Of a stretch of 64,000 bases of DNA, positions 28,016-37,025 are shown piece after piece; the stretch's first letter is position 1; every line of letters begins with the position of its first letter. The notes beneath the pieces were generated by a model, which was not told where the DNA came from, ran no database searches, and saw nothing but the letters and a program-made list of their open reading frames with translations. Where the stretch lies: contig NZ_FSRO01000001.1 of the NCBI RefSeq assembly GCF_900143275.1, forward strand, positions 2,622,116 through 2,686,115, in the 5' to 3' direction. This stretch comes from Nitrosomonas cryotolerans ATCC 49181. GTDB taxonomy: Bacteria > Pseudomonadota > Gammaproteobacteria > Burkholderiales > Nitrosomonadaceae. The translations under genes and the position numbers were made by a program.

Positions 28016-29029
28016 TTAGCGATAGCCCACACGATCCATCAGTTTGACGGCCGCAGCCTGCAATTCTCCCGCTGTTGCGACATTCATGGAATTTTGCTTA
28101 AAACCTCCCCACGTAGCAACGGTTGGATCAGGTGCTACTGCAGGATTAGCCGGGTACTCCATATTAATATCAGCAAAGAGATTTTGCGCTTTATTAGATG
28201 ATAAAAATTCCAATAATTTGATTGCAGCGCGTTCGTTTCTACTATGCTGCGTAATACCTGCACCGGAAATATTAACGTGCACTCCGCTATTCATCTGATT
28301 TGGCCAGAAAATCGCCAAAGGCAAATCAGGCTCTTTTTTCATCAGACGACCATAATAATAGGTATTCACCAAGGTTACATCACAGCGCCCTGCCGCAACA
28401 AATTCCATAGCTCTTGTATCATCAGATAAAGGGTCCGTAGCAAGATTCCTAACCCAGCCTCTGACGATTTTCTCAGTTTCAGCTTCGCCATGTTCAGCAA
28501 TCATCATAGCTACCAGTGATTGATTATATACCTTCTTGGAAGTGCGCAAACAAAGCCGATTTTTCCATTCTGGATTGGCTAAATTTTCATATGTAGAAAG
28601 ATCAGCAGGCTTCACCTTTTGTGTATTATAAACAATTGTACGAGCACGTACTGACAAGCCAAACCATTGATTCCGAGGATCGCGCAGATGCGCGGGTATA
28701 TTCGCTTCCAATATCTTTGAATTTACCGGTTTTAGTAACCCAGTACGCGCAGCCTCCCATAAATTACCTGCATCTGCCGTAATCAACATATCAGCGGGTG
28801 TATTTTTTCCTTCTGCCTTAAGCCTGGCAAGCAAGGCCCCTTCCTTATCTGTTGTAAATTTAACCTCGATACCGGTATCCTCAGTAAAGGCGTCAAACAT
28901 GGGTTTAATAAGTTGCTCAATTCTCGCGGAATAAACAACTACCTGCTCAGCATGAACTGTGCCCGCAACCAATAGAAAGATTAAGCAACAGGTTGTTACA
29001 AAACAATAACCCGAACGAGGTATTAGCAT
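28016..29029 (-). CDS. fbpA: Iron(III) ABC transporter substrate-binding protein
   Basis: The 337-residue periplasmic protein is proposed to start at the ATG giving MLIPRSGYC, since the longer frame begins with TTG and adds 14 non-signal residues. A signal peptide ends near VHA, followed by EQVVVYSARIEQLIKPMFDAFTEDTGIEV, the FbpA family N-terminus. The tandem tyrosines that bind Fe3+ are in NTYYYGRL. First gene of the fbpABC operon. A candidate Fur site lies 66 bp upstream. Confidence 0.92.
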   Translation of the reverse strand: MLIPRSGYCFVTTCCLIFLLVAGTVHAEQVVVYSARIEQLIKPMFDAFTEDTGIEVKFTTDKEGALLARLKAEGKNTPADMLITADAGNLWEAARTGLLKPVNSKILEANIPAHLRDPRNQWFGLSVRARTIVYNTQKVKPADLSTYENLANPEWKNRLCLRTSKKVYNQSLVAMMIAEHGEAETEKIVRGWVRNLATDPLSDDTRAMEFVAAGRCDVTLVNTYYYGRLMKKEPDLPLAIFWPNQMNSGVHVNISGAGITQHSRNERAAIKLLEFLSSNKAQNLFADINMEYPANPAVAPDPTVATWGGFKQNSMNVATAGELQAAAVKLMDRVGYR

Positions 29030-29382
29030 TACAAATTTCCAGGAAATAAATAAAATAATCAAGGCAGCCAAAGTCGCTAATAACTATATTACGAATAGGA
29101 ATAATTATCAATCAAATATCTTCAGTTATCTTCCCACCACCAAGTTACGACTTCGCTTTAAAATTGAAAGCACGTAGATCCAAAACCATTAGCGATGATA
29201 AGGAAAAATTCTGCCCCGGTTACTGCCGATAACCATTACATTACATAACATGCAATACTTCAAAAACAAATATCTTTCCCACAACGATATACTTTGATAA
29301 CAACAATCCAGCACGCAATAACTATTGGACTATTTAATCTGGGCAGATAAATACGACAATCCAATCGTCTAACTCTGTTTTA
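29030..29382. other. Intergenic upstream of fbpA
   Basis: About 350 bp between fbpA and the DUF3750 gene, both on the reverse strand. It carries the candidate Fur box at 29096-29110 and presumably the fbp promoter. The remaining left part shows nothing recognisable, and no clear terminator for the DUF3750 gene. Confidence 0.5.
29096..29110 (-). promoter_or_regulatory. Candidate Fur box
   Basis: On the reverse strand the sequence reads TGATAATTATTCCTA. Compared with the 7-1-7 Fur palindrome (TGATAATNATTATCA) it matches 11 of the 14 specified positions, with one perfect half-site. Its position 66 bp upstream of the fbpA ATG is right for iron repression of an fbpABC operon. The assignment is inference from sequence match and context. 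Confidence 0.5.
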
Positions 29383-30183
29383 TCAGTGAAATTGTGAATG
29401 TGAATCACCGATTACCCTTTCTTCTAGATCATGCGTATTTTGTGCGACTAAATCAACACGTCCCAGCATCGGCAATTTGATTGCAAACGGACTGGGATCC
29501 ACCCCGAACGTCAAACCAAGTAAGTTAATCTCCAAACCTTCGATATCACTCGTCAACATGCCCAGCAATCCATACAGCGAAAACTGGAAACCGCTGCCAC
29601 TAGGCGGCAACCCTATAAGCTTACTCCCCAAATAATCTTTCCCAATCGCAGTAGGAGGCAGATCAACTTCAAGCTCAGGAAGTAAACGCGAAACCCAGGC
29701 AGTAAAAGTATTTGAATTCGGACCGGGCCACATGGTGTACTCACGCGCATAAGGATAATCACGAACAGCTGCATCAATCCTTGCAATCAAGGCATCAACG
29801 CCATCACCCCGCTTCTCCGCCAGAATTTCTGGCACATTGCCATACCAACGTCCGTCTGGTATACGATCTTCGGTAACAACAACTGATTGATTCTGGCGCT
29901 GACGCCACCCAATTACTTCATAAACAGTATAGGTTGTCGCCTGCGTCGGTTTTACCGCAATCCATGTATGAATACCAAAATAGCCACGCCAGCTAAAAGC
30001 CCTTGCACCGTATACCTGTATCAGTGCTTCAGGGGTTACTGCTGGATCTGGCGCCAGCCCAACCGATGCACGACTAGCGGATCGCCAGTCTTGCGTATAC
30101 ACATCTTTTGAAATTACAATTAGTAATGTAACCATGATTAACATGAAAAAGAAAAATAATCTCAAGCGATTTGTTCGTCTCAT
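29383..30183 (-). CDS. DUF3750-family protein
   Basis: The 266-residue protein has an N-terminal signal anchor (about 7-25, FFFFMLIMVTLLIVI) and then a soluble periplasmic domain of the DUF3750 type. Family segments are YGARAFSWRGYFGIHTWIAVKPT, the YEVIGWR strand, WPGPNSNTFTAWVSRLLPEL and GKDYLGSKL. The conserved His, Cys-free core and NTF.A.V motif recall NlpC/P60- or LRAT-like folds but no catalytic Cys is seen. Function unknown. It is transcribed in the same direction as the downstream fbp operon. Confidence 0.75.
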   Translation of the reverse strand: MRRTNRLRLFFFFMLIMVTLLIVISKDVYTQDWRSASRASVGLAPDPAVTPEALIQVYGARAFSWRGYFGIHTWIAVKPTQATTYTVYEVIGWRQRQNQSVVVTEDRIPDGRWYGNVPEILAEKRGDGVDALIARIDAAVRDYPYAREYTMWPGPNSNTFTAWVSRLLPELEVDLPPTAIGKDYLGSKLIGLPPSGSGFQFSLYGLLGMLTSDIEGLEINLLGLTFGVDPSPFAIKLPMLGRVDLVAQNTHDLEERVIGDSHSQFH

Positions 30184-30364
30184 ATTTTTCTCTCAGTAGA
30201 TAAATATTTCCAGTTAATTTCTAAATTATTCCGGTTTAAATATTCCGAACTGCGAAACAATGATAGAAATGACCTGTTAGCCGCTTTATACGAACAGCAC
30301 TCAAAAACCACGGAGCAGATATAAAATCAAGAACAGTGTAAATCCAATACCTATACATACGAAA

Positions 30365-31261
30365 TTAATCGCTGTCATTTGCCGACAATGTAACAAATGA
30401 GTACCTATTTACAATATTCAGTTGATAAGGATGTGTCGTCTTTTTATATCGCGATTTAATTTTATGCACGTAATCCTGAGTCTCTGGATAAGGAGGGATG
30501 CCACGGTACTTTTCAACAGCCCCCTCCCCCGCATTGTAGGCGGCAGCAACCAACGCAACATTGCCTTTAAAAAAAGCCAGCAGCCAGCGCAAGTAAGCCA
30601 TACCTCCTCTGATATTATCTTCTGCATCAAAAGTATTTTTTACCTGAAAGCGCTCAGCGGTTGCAGGAATCAGCTGCATTAAACCTTGCGCATTTTTAGG
30701 TGACTGCGCCTGAACATCGAATCCTGACTCAATAGAAATGACAGCCATCACCAAACGAGGATCTATTTCGTAATATGGCGCCAATTTATGTACCAGTTTA
30801 TAAATTGGACCATTTGAATACACTCTTTCACCTTTTTTCTCTGTCTCAATCGAAGCAGTTTCCAGGCAAGGCGGCAAGATCGATTCAGAAGACAACGAAA
30901 TATAATGCATCATTTGCTGAGCATGCGTGTGCCCTTGCGCTGCCGCCATTGTAAACAATTGTGCCGCTACATTATTATTTCTGGAAACGCCGCGGCCATT
31001 CGCATAAACCCATCCAAGCGCATATAGCGCATCAGCATAACCCAGCTGCGCTGCCTCGCAATACAATTCAATCGCTTTTAGCTTATCCTGAGGCACTCCC
31101 TCGCCGTGTTCATATTTAACTGCCAATGAAAATAATGTTTCAGAATACTCAGATATACTGGATGATTCTGATATCATTCTGCTCGATCTAGTGGTTTCCC
31201 CAACAACATCGTTCCACCAGATAAAACCACATAAAAACATTAGAAATTTGAAATAATCCAT
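30365..31261 (-). CDS. Lytic transglycosylase with Sel1 repeats
   Basis: The 298-residue exported protein has a signal sequence (about 1-21), two Sel1-like repeats (about 40-112, with ALKYEHGEGVPQD-type and ALGWVYANGRGVSRN segments), a linker, and a C-terminal SLT domain (about 160-285). The catalytic Glu lies in AVISIESGFD; supporting motifs AQGLMQLIPATAERF and AAYNAGEGAVEKY are intact. It cleaves peptidoglycan glycan strands in the periplasm. The Sel1 repeats probably mediate protein contacts. No operon partner is obvious. Confidence 0.88.
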   Translation of the reverse strand: MDYFKFLMFLCGFIWWNDVVGETTRSSRMISESSSISEYSETLFSLAVKYEHGEGVPQDKLKAIELYCEAAQLGYADALYALGWVYANGRGVSRNNNVAAQLFTMAAAQGHTHAQQMMHYISLSSESILPPCLETASIETEKKGERVYSNGPIYKLVHKLAPYYEIDPRLVMAVISIESGFDVQAQSPKNAQGLMQLIPATAERFQVKNTFDAEDNIRGGMAYLRWLLAFFKGNVALVAAAYNAGEGAVEKYRGIPPYPETQDYVHKIKSRYKKTTHPYQLNIVNRYSFVTLSANDSD

Positions 31262-31797
31262 ATGAATATGTATTACTTTTAATTAATCTTCCCAGCATAA
31301 CGGGGTATACCGTTAATAGCATGAGCCATCTCTATTATTATCCGAACCAATCGTCTCTTATTAGCAGGCACTTCCATGAGTTAATCATGAAAATGATTTC
31401 CAGCCTGCCAAGGGCCATTTTCCATACTTCTGCATACTAGCCCTACAGCAATTAACGAAGCTAGTAGCAGCGACACTCGAGATGCGAACCGGCTCACCAA
31501 TCTCTCACGCCCAGTCATCATTCAATACGATATCTGAGCTCAATCAGGACTCAGTAAAAAATATTCGGCTTAGCTTTTCCTTGCAAAGTATAAGTGTATT
31601 GCATAAACCAGCAAACACAAAATCTTTTTGTATATGAATCAGTTAACTATAAATATCAAACTAAAATAAAGTATTATCATGTAATACTTCATTACTGGAA
31701 GTAATTGAGGTCTTCCTTTATTTTCTACAGAGAATAAAGACTAGTCATATTATCGTAATTAGAAGAGCAACGAACTTACTATGTCAAGAGTGAGAAA
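31262..31797. other. Intergenic, nothing recognised apart from an adjoining IS relic
   Basis: About 540 bp with no convincing gene. The right end leads into a degraded IS3-type transposase; some of this region may be earlier, unrecognisable sequence of that element. Confidence 0.45.
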
Positions 31798-32175
31798 ATG
31801 ACCAGAAAGCGGGTCATACAGGCATCATTTCAGACAGCAACAGATAGACACCCATTTGCAAGACTGATCCTGCACCCGAGTCGTGGAAGTCAGTACTGCA
31901 CAATGAAATAATACCAGAAACCATTAAAATAACTCAAAATGGCCCTTTCCATGAATCGCAAGAATGATTGCTGGAATAGCACCCCCATGGAAAATTTCCG
32001 GGAGATATTCAAAAACGAACGGGTGAATCATCGGAAATCCATAACACGACAACAGGTCACCCAGGAAATCATCGAGTATATAGCAGCCTACTCCTACTAT
32101 AACCGGCAGCGAAAACAGAAAGGAGCAGATTATTTGCCGCCAGCAGAACTTACACAGCAATACTACTGGCAATCT
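31798..32175 (+). pseudogene. IS3-family transposase OrfB relic
   Basis: In one frame the sequence reads VIQASFQTATDRHPFARLI, then HPSRGSQYC, two in-frame TAA stops (31909-31911 and 31930-31932), then SMNRKNDCWNSTPMENF, RVNHRKSITRQQVTQEIIEYI and YNRQRKQKGADYLPPAE. This is the C-terminal half of the IS3-family DDE integrase core. The usual HSDRGSQY motif here is HPSRGSQY, so its catalytic Asp is lost, as expected for dead sequence. The N-terminal half and OrfA were not found. No inverted repeats could be assigned. Confidence 0.85.
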
Positions 32176-32217
32176 AACCTGATGAACACCATATTTTACA
32201 GCAAATACCATGATATT

Positions 32218-32865
32218 TTATATAGAATCAATCCCATATTGCGCACGATAATGCTCTACCGCATATAAATTATGTGCCAACTCATGATTTGTCTGAAGGT
32301 AAGCGACCAGATCATCAAGATCAATGATACTGACAACGGGTATTTGATAATTTCTTTTAACTTCTTGTACTGCAGACAGCCGACCACTCCCACGCTCCAT
32401 TCGATCAAGCGCGATTACAACACCACAAGCGGCTGCCCCCGATCTTTGAATCAGATCGACCGATTCGCGTACTGAAGTACCTGCCGAAATAACATCATCC
32501 ACTATCAATACCCGTCCAGTCAGCGGCGCACCCACAAGCACCCCTTGCTCACCATGATCTTTCATTTCTTTACGGTTAAAACAAAACGGATAGTTGTGCT
32601 CATCGCCAGCTAAAGCAATCGCGATCGCACTGACCAAAGGAATTCCTTTATAAGCCGGTCCGAACAGCGTATCAAACGGAAGCTGCGCGGCAAGAATAGC
32701 TTTCGCGTAGAATTGGCCTAACGCACGCAATGAATTCCCGTCGTTAAACAGGCCCGCATTAAAAAAATAGGGTGAAATACGCCCTGCTTTGGTTTTAAAC
32801 TCACCGAAACAGAGAACACCTCGTTTAATCGCAAACTCGATAAATGCTTGCCGAAAATCAGACAT
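32218..32865 (-). CDS. pyrE: Orotate phosphoribosyltransferase
   Basis: The 215-residue enzyme joins orotate to PRPP to form OMP in pyrimidine synthesis. The start [18 protein letters not shown] is preferred over a longer frame that would add 23 atypical residues. Signatures are the [10 protein letters not shown] loop, the mobile catalytic loop [12 protein letters not shown], and the PRPP motif [14 protein letters not shown]. It is transcribed divergently from xthA with only 22 bp between the start codons. Confidence 0.95.
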   Translation of the reverse strand: MSDFRQAFIEFAIKRGVLCFGEFKTKAGRISPYFFNAGLFNDGNSLRALGQFYAKAILAAQLPFDTLFGPAYKGIPLVSAIAIALAGDEHNYPFCFNRKEMKDHGEQGVLVGAPLTGRVLIVDDVISAGTSVRESVDLIQRSGAAACGVVIALDRMERGSGRLSAVQEVKRNYQIPVVSIIDLDDLVAYLQTNHELAHNLYAVEHYRAQYGIDSI

Positions 32866-32887
32866 AACTTTAATCAATAAAAAAAAC

Positions 32888-33661
32888 ATGCAAATTATAA
32901 CGCTTAATCTCAATGGCGTACGTGCTGCAACCAAAAAAGGCTTCTTTCAGTGGCTGGCAGCACAGCGCGCGGATATCGTTTGTGTACAGGAATTAAAAGC
33001 CCAACTCCCTGATCTTACAGATGACATACTTTCACCGAATGGCTACCATGGTTATTTCCATTGCGCCGAGAAAAAGGGGTACAGTGGTGTCGCCATTTAT
33101 AGTCGATACAAACCTGACACGATCACTGAAGGAATCGGCATTAAAGAAATTGACCATGAGGGTCGCTATCTACGTGCTGATTTTGGTCATTTGACCATCA
33201 TCTCAATCTACTTACCTTCCGGGTCCAGTGGCGATCACCGGCAAGCTTCTAAATTTTTCTTCCTGGAAAAATTTATTCCTGTATTAAAAACACTGATCGA
33301 CAGTGGTAGAGATGTTATCCTGTGCGGTGATTGGAATATCGCTCATAAGGAAATCGATCTAAAAAATTGGCGTGCCAATCGAAAAAAATCCGGTTTTTTA
33401 CCAGAGGAGCGAGCTTGGTTAACTGCCGTTCTAGATGACATTGGTTTTGTGGATGTATTTCGCCGAATTAATCCAGAACCAGATCAGTATACGTGGTGGT
33501 CTAATCGAGGGCAGGCATGGGCTAATAATGTAGGCTGGCGCATTGATTATCAGATTGCCACGCCTGCGATTGCTAGCCAGGCAACAGATGTTTCGATATA
33601 CAAAGCCGAACGTTTCTCCGATCATTCGCCATTGATTATTGATTACAACTATCATTTATGA
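32888..33661 (+). CDS. xthA: Exodeoxyribonuclease III
   Basis: The 257-residue AP endonuclease / 3'-5' exonuclease of base-excision repair starts at [14 protein letters not shown], the family N-terminus; upstream codons in the same frame lie within pyrE antisense and are ignored. Motifs: [17 protein letters not shown] (catalytic Glu), the Tyr in [23 protein letters not shown], and the terminal [11 protein letters not shown] containing the catalytic His. It overlaps the next gene by 4 bp (ATGA), implying coupling to the AmpG-like transporter. Confidence 0.93.
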   Translation: MQIITLNLNGVRAATKKGFFQWLAAQRADIVCVQELKAQLPDLTDDILSPNGYHGYFHCAEKKGYSGVAIYSRYKPDTITEGIGIKEIDHEGRYLRADFGHLTIISIYLPSGSSGDHRQASKFFFLEKFIPVLKTLIDSGRDVILCGDWNIAHKEIDLKNWRANRKKSGFLPEERAWLTAVLDDIGFVDVFRRINPEPDQYTWWSNRGQAWANNVGWRIDYQIATPAIASQATDVSIYKAERFSDHSPLIIDYNYHL

Positions 33662-35061
33662 ATTCCGTTGTACCATCGGGCTGGCTGTATGCTTTACGTA
33701 TTTATACTCATCCACGAGTGCTCGGCATGCTGTCGCTGGGGTTTTCTGCCGGATTACCGTTATTACTGATATTGGGTACGTTATCATTCTGGCTACGTGA
33801 GGCAGGAATAGATCGCACCACTATCGGTCACCTCAGCTGGATCGGTTTGGCTTATGGCTTCAAATGGCTATGGGCTCCGTTAGTGGATCGCCTGTCACTA
33901 CCCGTATTAACACGTCTACTGGGTCGGCGGCGGGCCTGGTTATTGTTCTCACAATTCCTCATCATGCTTGCACTGGTTGGCATGGCCTGCACAGACCCAC
34001 TTGCTAATCTGACGCAGATAGTATTTTTTGCACTGGCAGTGGCTTTTGCTTCAGCAACGCAAGATATCGCGCTGGATGCCTATCGCATCGAAGCTGTCGC
34101 AGCAGAGCTGCAAGGAGCCATGGCAGCCACTTATCAGGCCGGCTATCGAGTCGCTATGATCCTGGCATCGGCAGGTGTACTCTGGATTGCAGCAGCAGTA
34201 GACCCATCGGAAACCACCTATCATTATGCCCCTTGGCAACTTGCCTATCTCATCATGGCTGCCTGCATGGCTGTCGGTATGATCACCACACTCATTATTC
34301 GCGAACCCAGAATTTCTATCGATAAGGCTGTCACTGAAAATGAAAGGTATCCTCAGCAGGCGATCGCCAATTGGAACCTCAATACTCCGTGTACGCGTAT
34401 TCTAATCTGGCTGTACGACGCACTTATAGCGCCTTTTCGTGACTTTATTATCCGTCATGGCCAACAGGCACTACTGATTCTGGCATTGATTGCTGTTTAT
34501 CGTATCTCGGATGTCGTAATGGGCGTGATGAGTAATCCCTTTTATGTAGACATGGGCTATACTAAAGATGAAATCGCCACGGTTTCAAAGGTTTATGGTG
34601 TGGTTATGACCATTGTAGGTGCTGCAATTGGCGGCGTGCTGGTTGCAAAAATCGGCATCATGCGAACGCTGTTTCTAGGCGCGGTATTATCAGCCGCGAC
34701 AAATTTGTTATTTGTCTGGCTAGCCGAACGCGGTCATGATGTCGGTGGATTAATATTCACTATTTCGGCTGATAATCTATCGGCCGGTATTGCTTCTTGT
34801 GCATTCATCGCCTATTTATCCAGCCTGACAAATTCAGCCTATTCAGCAACACAGTATGCTCTCTTTAGCTCGATTATGCTCTTATTACCAAAATTTATCG
34901 CGGGTTTTAGTGGGCAATTCGTAGATGCCTATGGCTATATTAATTTTTTCATTGGTACCGCATTACTCGGCTTACCTGTTTTAGTACTGGTGTGGCTTGC
35001 AGGGCAGGCAAAGTTTCAGTCAATAAAAGCACCTTTACCCAATGCCAAGCATGATTTATAA
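33658..35061 (+). CDS. ampG: AmpG-like MFS permease
   Basis: The 467-residue inner-membrane protein has about 12-14 transmembrane helices and AmpG signatures: LGFSAGLPLLLILGTLSFWLREAGIDRTTIGHLSW near the N-terminus, APLVDRLSLP, ATQDIALDAYRIE and MGYTKDEIA. AmpG imports anhydromuropeptides (GlcNAc-anhydroMurNAc peptides) released by lytic transglycosylases, one of which is encoded 2.4 kb upstream. The gene overlaps xthA by 4 bp. Confidence 0.88.
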   Translation: MNSVVPSGWLYALRIYTHPRVLGMLSLGFSAGLPLLLILGTLSFWLREAGIDRTTIGHLSWIGLAYGFKWLWAPLVDRLSLPVLTRLLGRRRAWLLFSQFLIMLALVGMACTDPLANLTQIVFFALAVAFASATQDIALDAYRIEAVAAELQGAMAATYQAGYRVAMILASAGVLWIAAAVDPSETTYHYAPWQLAYLIMAACMAVGMITTLIIREPRISIDKAVTENERYPQQAIANWNLNTPCTRILIWLYDALIAPFRDFIIRHGQQALLILALIAVYRISDVVMGVMSNPFYVDMGYTKDEIATVSKVYGVVMTIVGAAIGGVLVAKIGIMRTLFLGAVLSAATNLLFVWLAERGHDVGGLIFTISADNLSAGIASCAFIAYLSSLTNSAYSATQYALFSSIMLLLPKFIAGFSGQFVDAYGYINFFIGTALLGLPVLVLVWLAGQAKFQSIKAPLPNAKHDL

Positions 35062-35075
35062 AACATCTACCATCA

Positions 35076-35696
35076 TTAATCTCGTTCAAACCGATAAAAT
35101 GCCAGCATTCCCATTAAATTCGGCCATAACGTAATTTGGCGATTCGCATTCATCACCCTGCGTTCCAGGATATGTGCACCCCGTAGACGACATAGTTCCT
35201 CAAAATCGCCAAGGGTACATAAATGAATGTTAGGTGTATCGAACCAGTGATAAGGTAATGTTTCCGAAACAGGCATATGACCAAAGATAACCTGCACGCG
35301 GTTCCTCCAATAACCAAAATTGGGAAATGATACAATTCCTTCTTTCCCGACTCGCAGCATTTCTTGAATCAGATTTTCGGTATGCCTCATTGCCTGCAAT
35401 GTTTGCGATAAAATTACATAATCAAACGATTCTGATTCAAAGCTAGATAGCCCTGATTCCAAATCATTCTGAATCACATTAACCTTATTATTAAAACAAC
35501 CAAGCACGTTATCATCGTCAATTTCCACCCCGTAACCGAAAATATCGCGAGTCTCTTGTAAGTAACGCAGCAATGATCCATCACCACAACCCAGATCAAG
35601 CACCTTTGCGCCTGGCCTCACCCATTCCGCAATAGCCGCGAAATCAGGACGAGATACAATAGGTGGTATCGCTGGATTCATCATATCAATTTCCAT
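35076..35696 (-). CDS. metW: MetW, SAM-dependent methyltransferase-like protein
   Basis: The 206-residue class I methyltransferase-fold protein has motif I VLDLGCGDGSLL (about residues 33-44), acidic motif GYGVEIDDDNV, and the MetW-typical SFDYVILSQTLQAMRH and GIVSFPNFGYWRNR segments. MetW partners with MetX in methionine synthesis; in several bacteria it is needed for MetX activity. Here it follows metX by 12 bp. An internal start at MNPAIPP is possible. Confidence 0.93.
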   Translation of the reverse strand: MEIDMMNPAIPPIVSRPDFAAIAEWVRPGAKVLDLGCGDGSLLRYLQETRDIFGYGVEIDDDNVLGCFNNKVNVIQNDLESGLSSFESESFDYVILSQTLQAMRHTENLIQEMLRVGKEGIVSFPNFGYWRNRVQVIFGHMPVSETLPYHWFDTPNIHLCTLGDFEELCRLRGAHILERRVMNANRQITLWPNLMGMLAFYRFERD

Positions 35697-35708
35697 TCAT
35701 CTGCTCAC

Positions 35709-36836
35709 TCAAATGAGAATATTATCCATATAAGCTCGTACGAGCTGATGATAATAATGATTTTCCATCAGAAAAGAATCATGACCATGGCTGGAAGTAA
35801 TTTCAGCATAACTAACATTGATTTCGTTATCCAATAATGCCTTCACAATCGCGCGTGAGCGTTCAGATGAAAAACGCCAGTCTGAAGTAAATGACAATAC
35901 CAGGAAGTTAGCCTTTGCAGCACGGAATGCCGCACTCAAGTCACCATCATACGTATTCGCCGGGTCAAAATAATCCAACGCTTTGGTCATCAGCAAGTAA
36001 CTATTCGCATCAAATTGATCGGCAAATTTATCTCCTTGATAGCGCAGGTAAGATTCAATTTCAAATTCCACATCGAAACCAAAAGAAAAAGTACCGCTAC
36101 GCAATTCCCGTCCAAACTTTGCAGCCATTGAATCATCTGAGAGATAAGTAATATGCCCCAGCATGCGGGCAAGTCGCAAACCTCGCCGTGGCAAAGTATT
36201 ATATGAGTAATAATCACCACCATAAAAATCCTGGTCAGTGATAATCGCCTGACGAGCAACATCATTAAATGCAATATTTTGCGCGGTTAATTTAGAAGCA
36301 GCGGCAATCACTAATGCATGTCGAACTCTTTCCGGAAAATCAAGCGTCCATTGCAATGCTTGCATCCCTCCTAAACTACCACCAGCTACCACAGCAAACT
36401 CATCGATACCAAGATGATTGGCTAACTGTTCCTGAGTTTCCACCCAGTCCTCTACTGTGACTATGGGAAAATTAGCACCATAGGGCTTACCCGTTCTCGC
36501 ATCAATACTCGCAGGGCCAGTAGAACCATGGCACCCCCCCAGATTATTGACTCCGATAACAAAGAATCGATTCGTATCAATTGCTTTATTAGGACCAATC
36601 ATATTATCCCACCAACCTGTACTTTTAGGCTTGTCAGCATAAACCCCTGCTACATGGTGGTTACCTGAGAGTGCATGACAAATCAAGACAGCATTTGACC
36701 TGGCCGAGTTAAGCTTGCCATAAGTCTCATACACCAGATTATAACTATTCAGTACCGTACCGCTTTTCAGGCATAACGGTTTATCTATATGTACATACTG
36801 GGGAGTAACAATACCGACCGAATTTGAATCTTGCAT
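35709..36836 (-). CDS. metX: Homoserine O-acyltransferase
   Basis: The 375-residue alpha/beta-hydrolase-fold enzyme transfers an acyl group (acetyl or succinyl) to homoserine, the first committed step of methionine synthesis. The nucleophile Ser is in [13 protein letters not shown] (about residues 150), the oxyanion segment GNHHVAG is conserved, and the catalytic His is in [11 protein letters not shown]. Acetyl versus succinyl specificity is not resolved here. A run of seven G codes for part of NNLGGCHG. First gene of metX-metW; no methionine riboswitch was recognised in the 189-bp leader. Confidence 0.93.
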   Translation of the reverse strand: MQDSNSVGIVTPQYVHIDKPLCLKSGTVLNSYNLVYETYGKLNSARSNAVLICHALSGNHHVAGVYADKPKSTGWWDNMIGPNKAIDTNRFFVIGVNNLGGCHGSTGPASIDARTGKPYGANFPIVTVEDWVETQEQLANHLGIDEFAVVAGGSLGGMQALQWTLDFPERVRHALVIAAASKLTAQNIAFNDVARQAIITDQDFYGGDYYSYNTLPRRGLRLARMLGHITYLSDDSMAAKFGRELRSGTFSFGFDVEFEIESYLRYQGDKFADQFDANSYLLMTKALDYFDPANTYDGDLSAAFRAAKANFLVLSFTSDWRFSSERSRAIVKALLDNEINVSYAEITSSHGHDSFLMENHYYHQLVRAYMDNILI

Positions 36837-37025
36837 TAATGTAAAAAATATAAAGAAATCCTGAAAAAACCAGCTAATTTATGAAACTGAAGCATAAGCA
36901 GCAAATTTCAATTCATAGTTAAGCTCAAACGTGAGATATTCATATTGCATGTTAAATAAAAAAAAGCACCATTTCCTAGATCAAAAAACTAATTGATCAT
37001 TATATCGCCAAAAAACAAATCCAGA

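Noticed and set aside
31924-32211. 95-codon reverse frame near 32 kb
   Set aside because: It is the antisense of the IS3 transposase relic, whose forward frame has clear homology.
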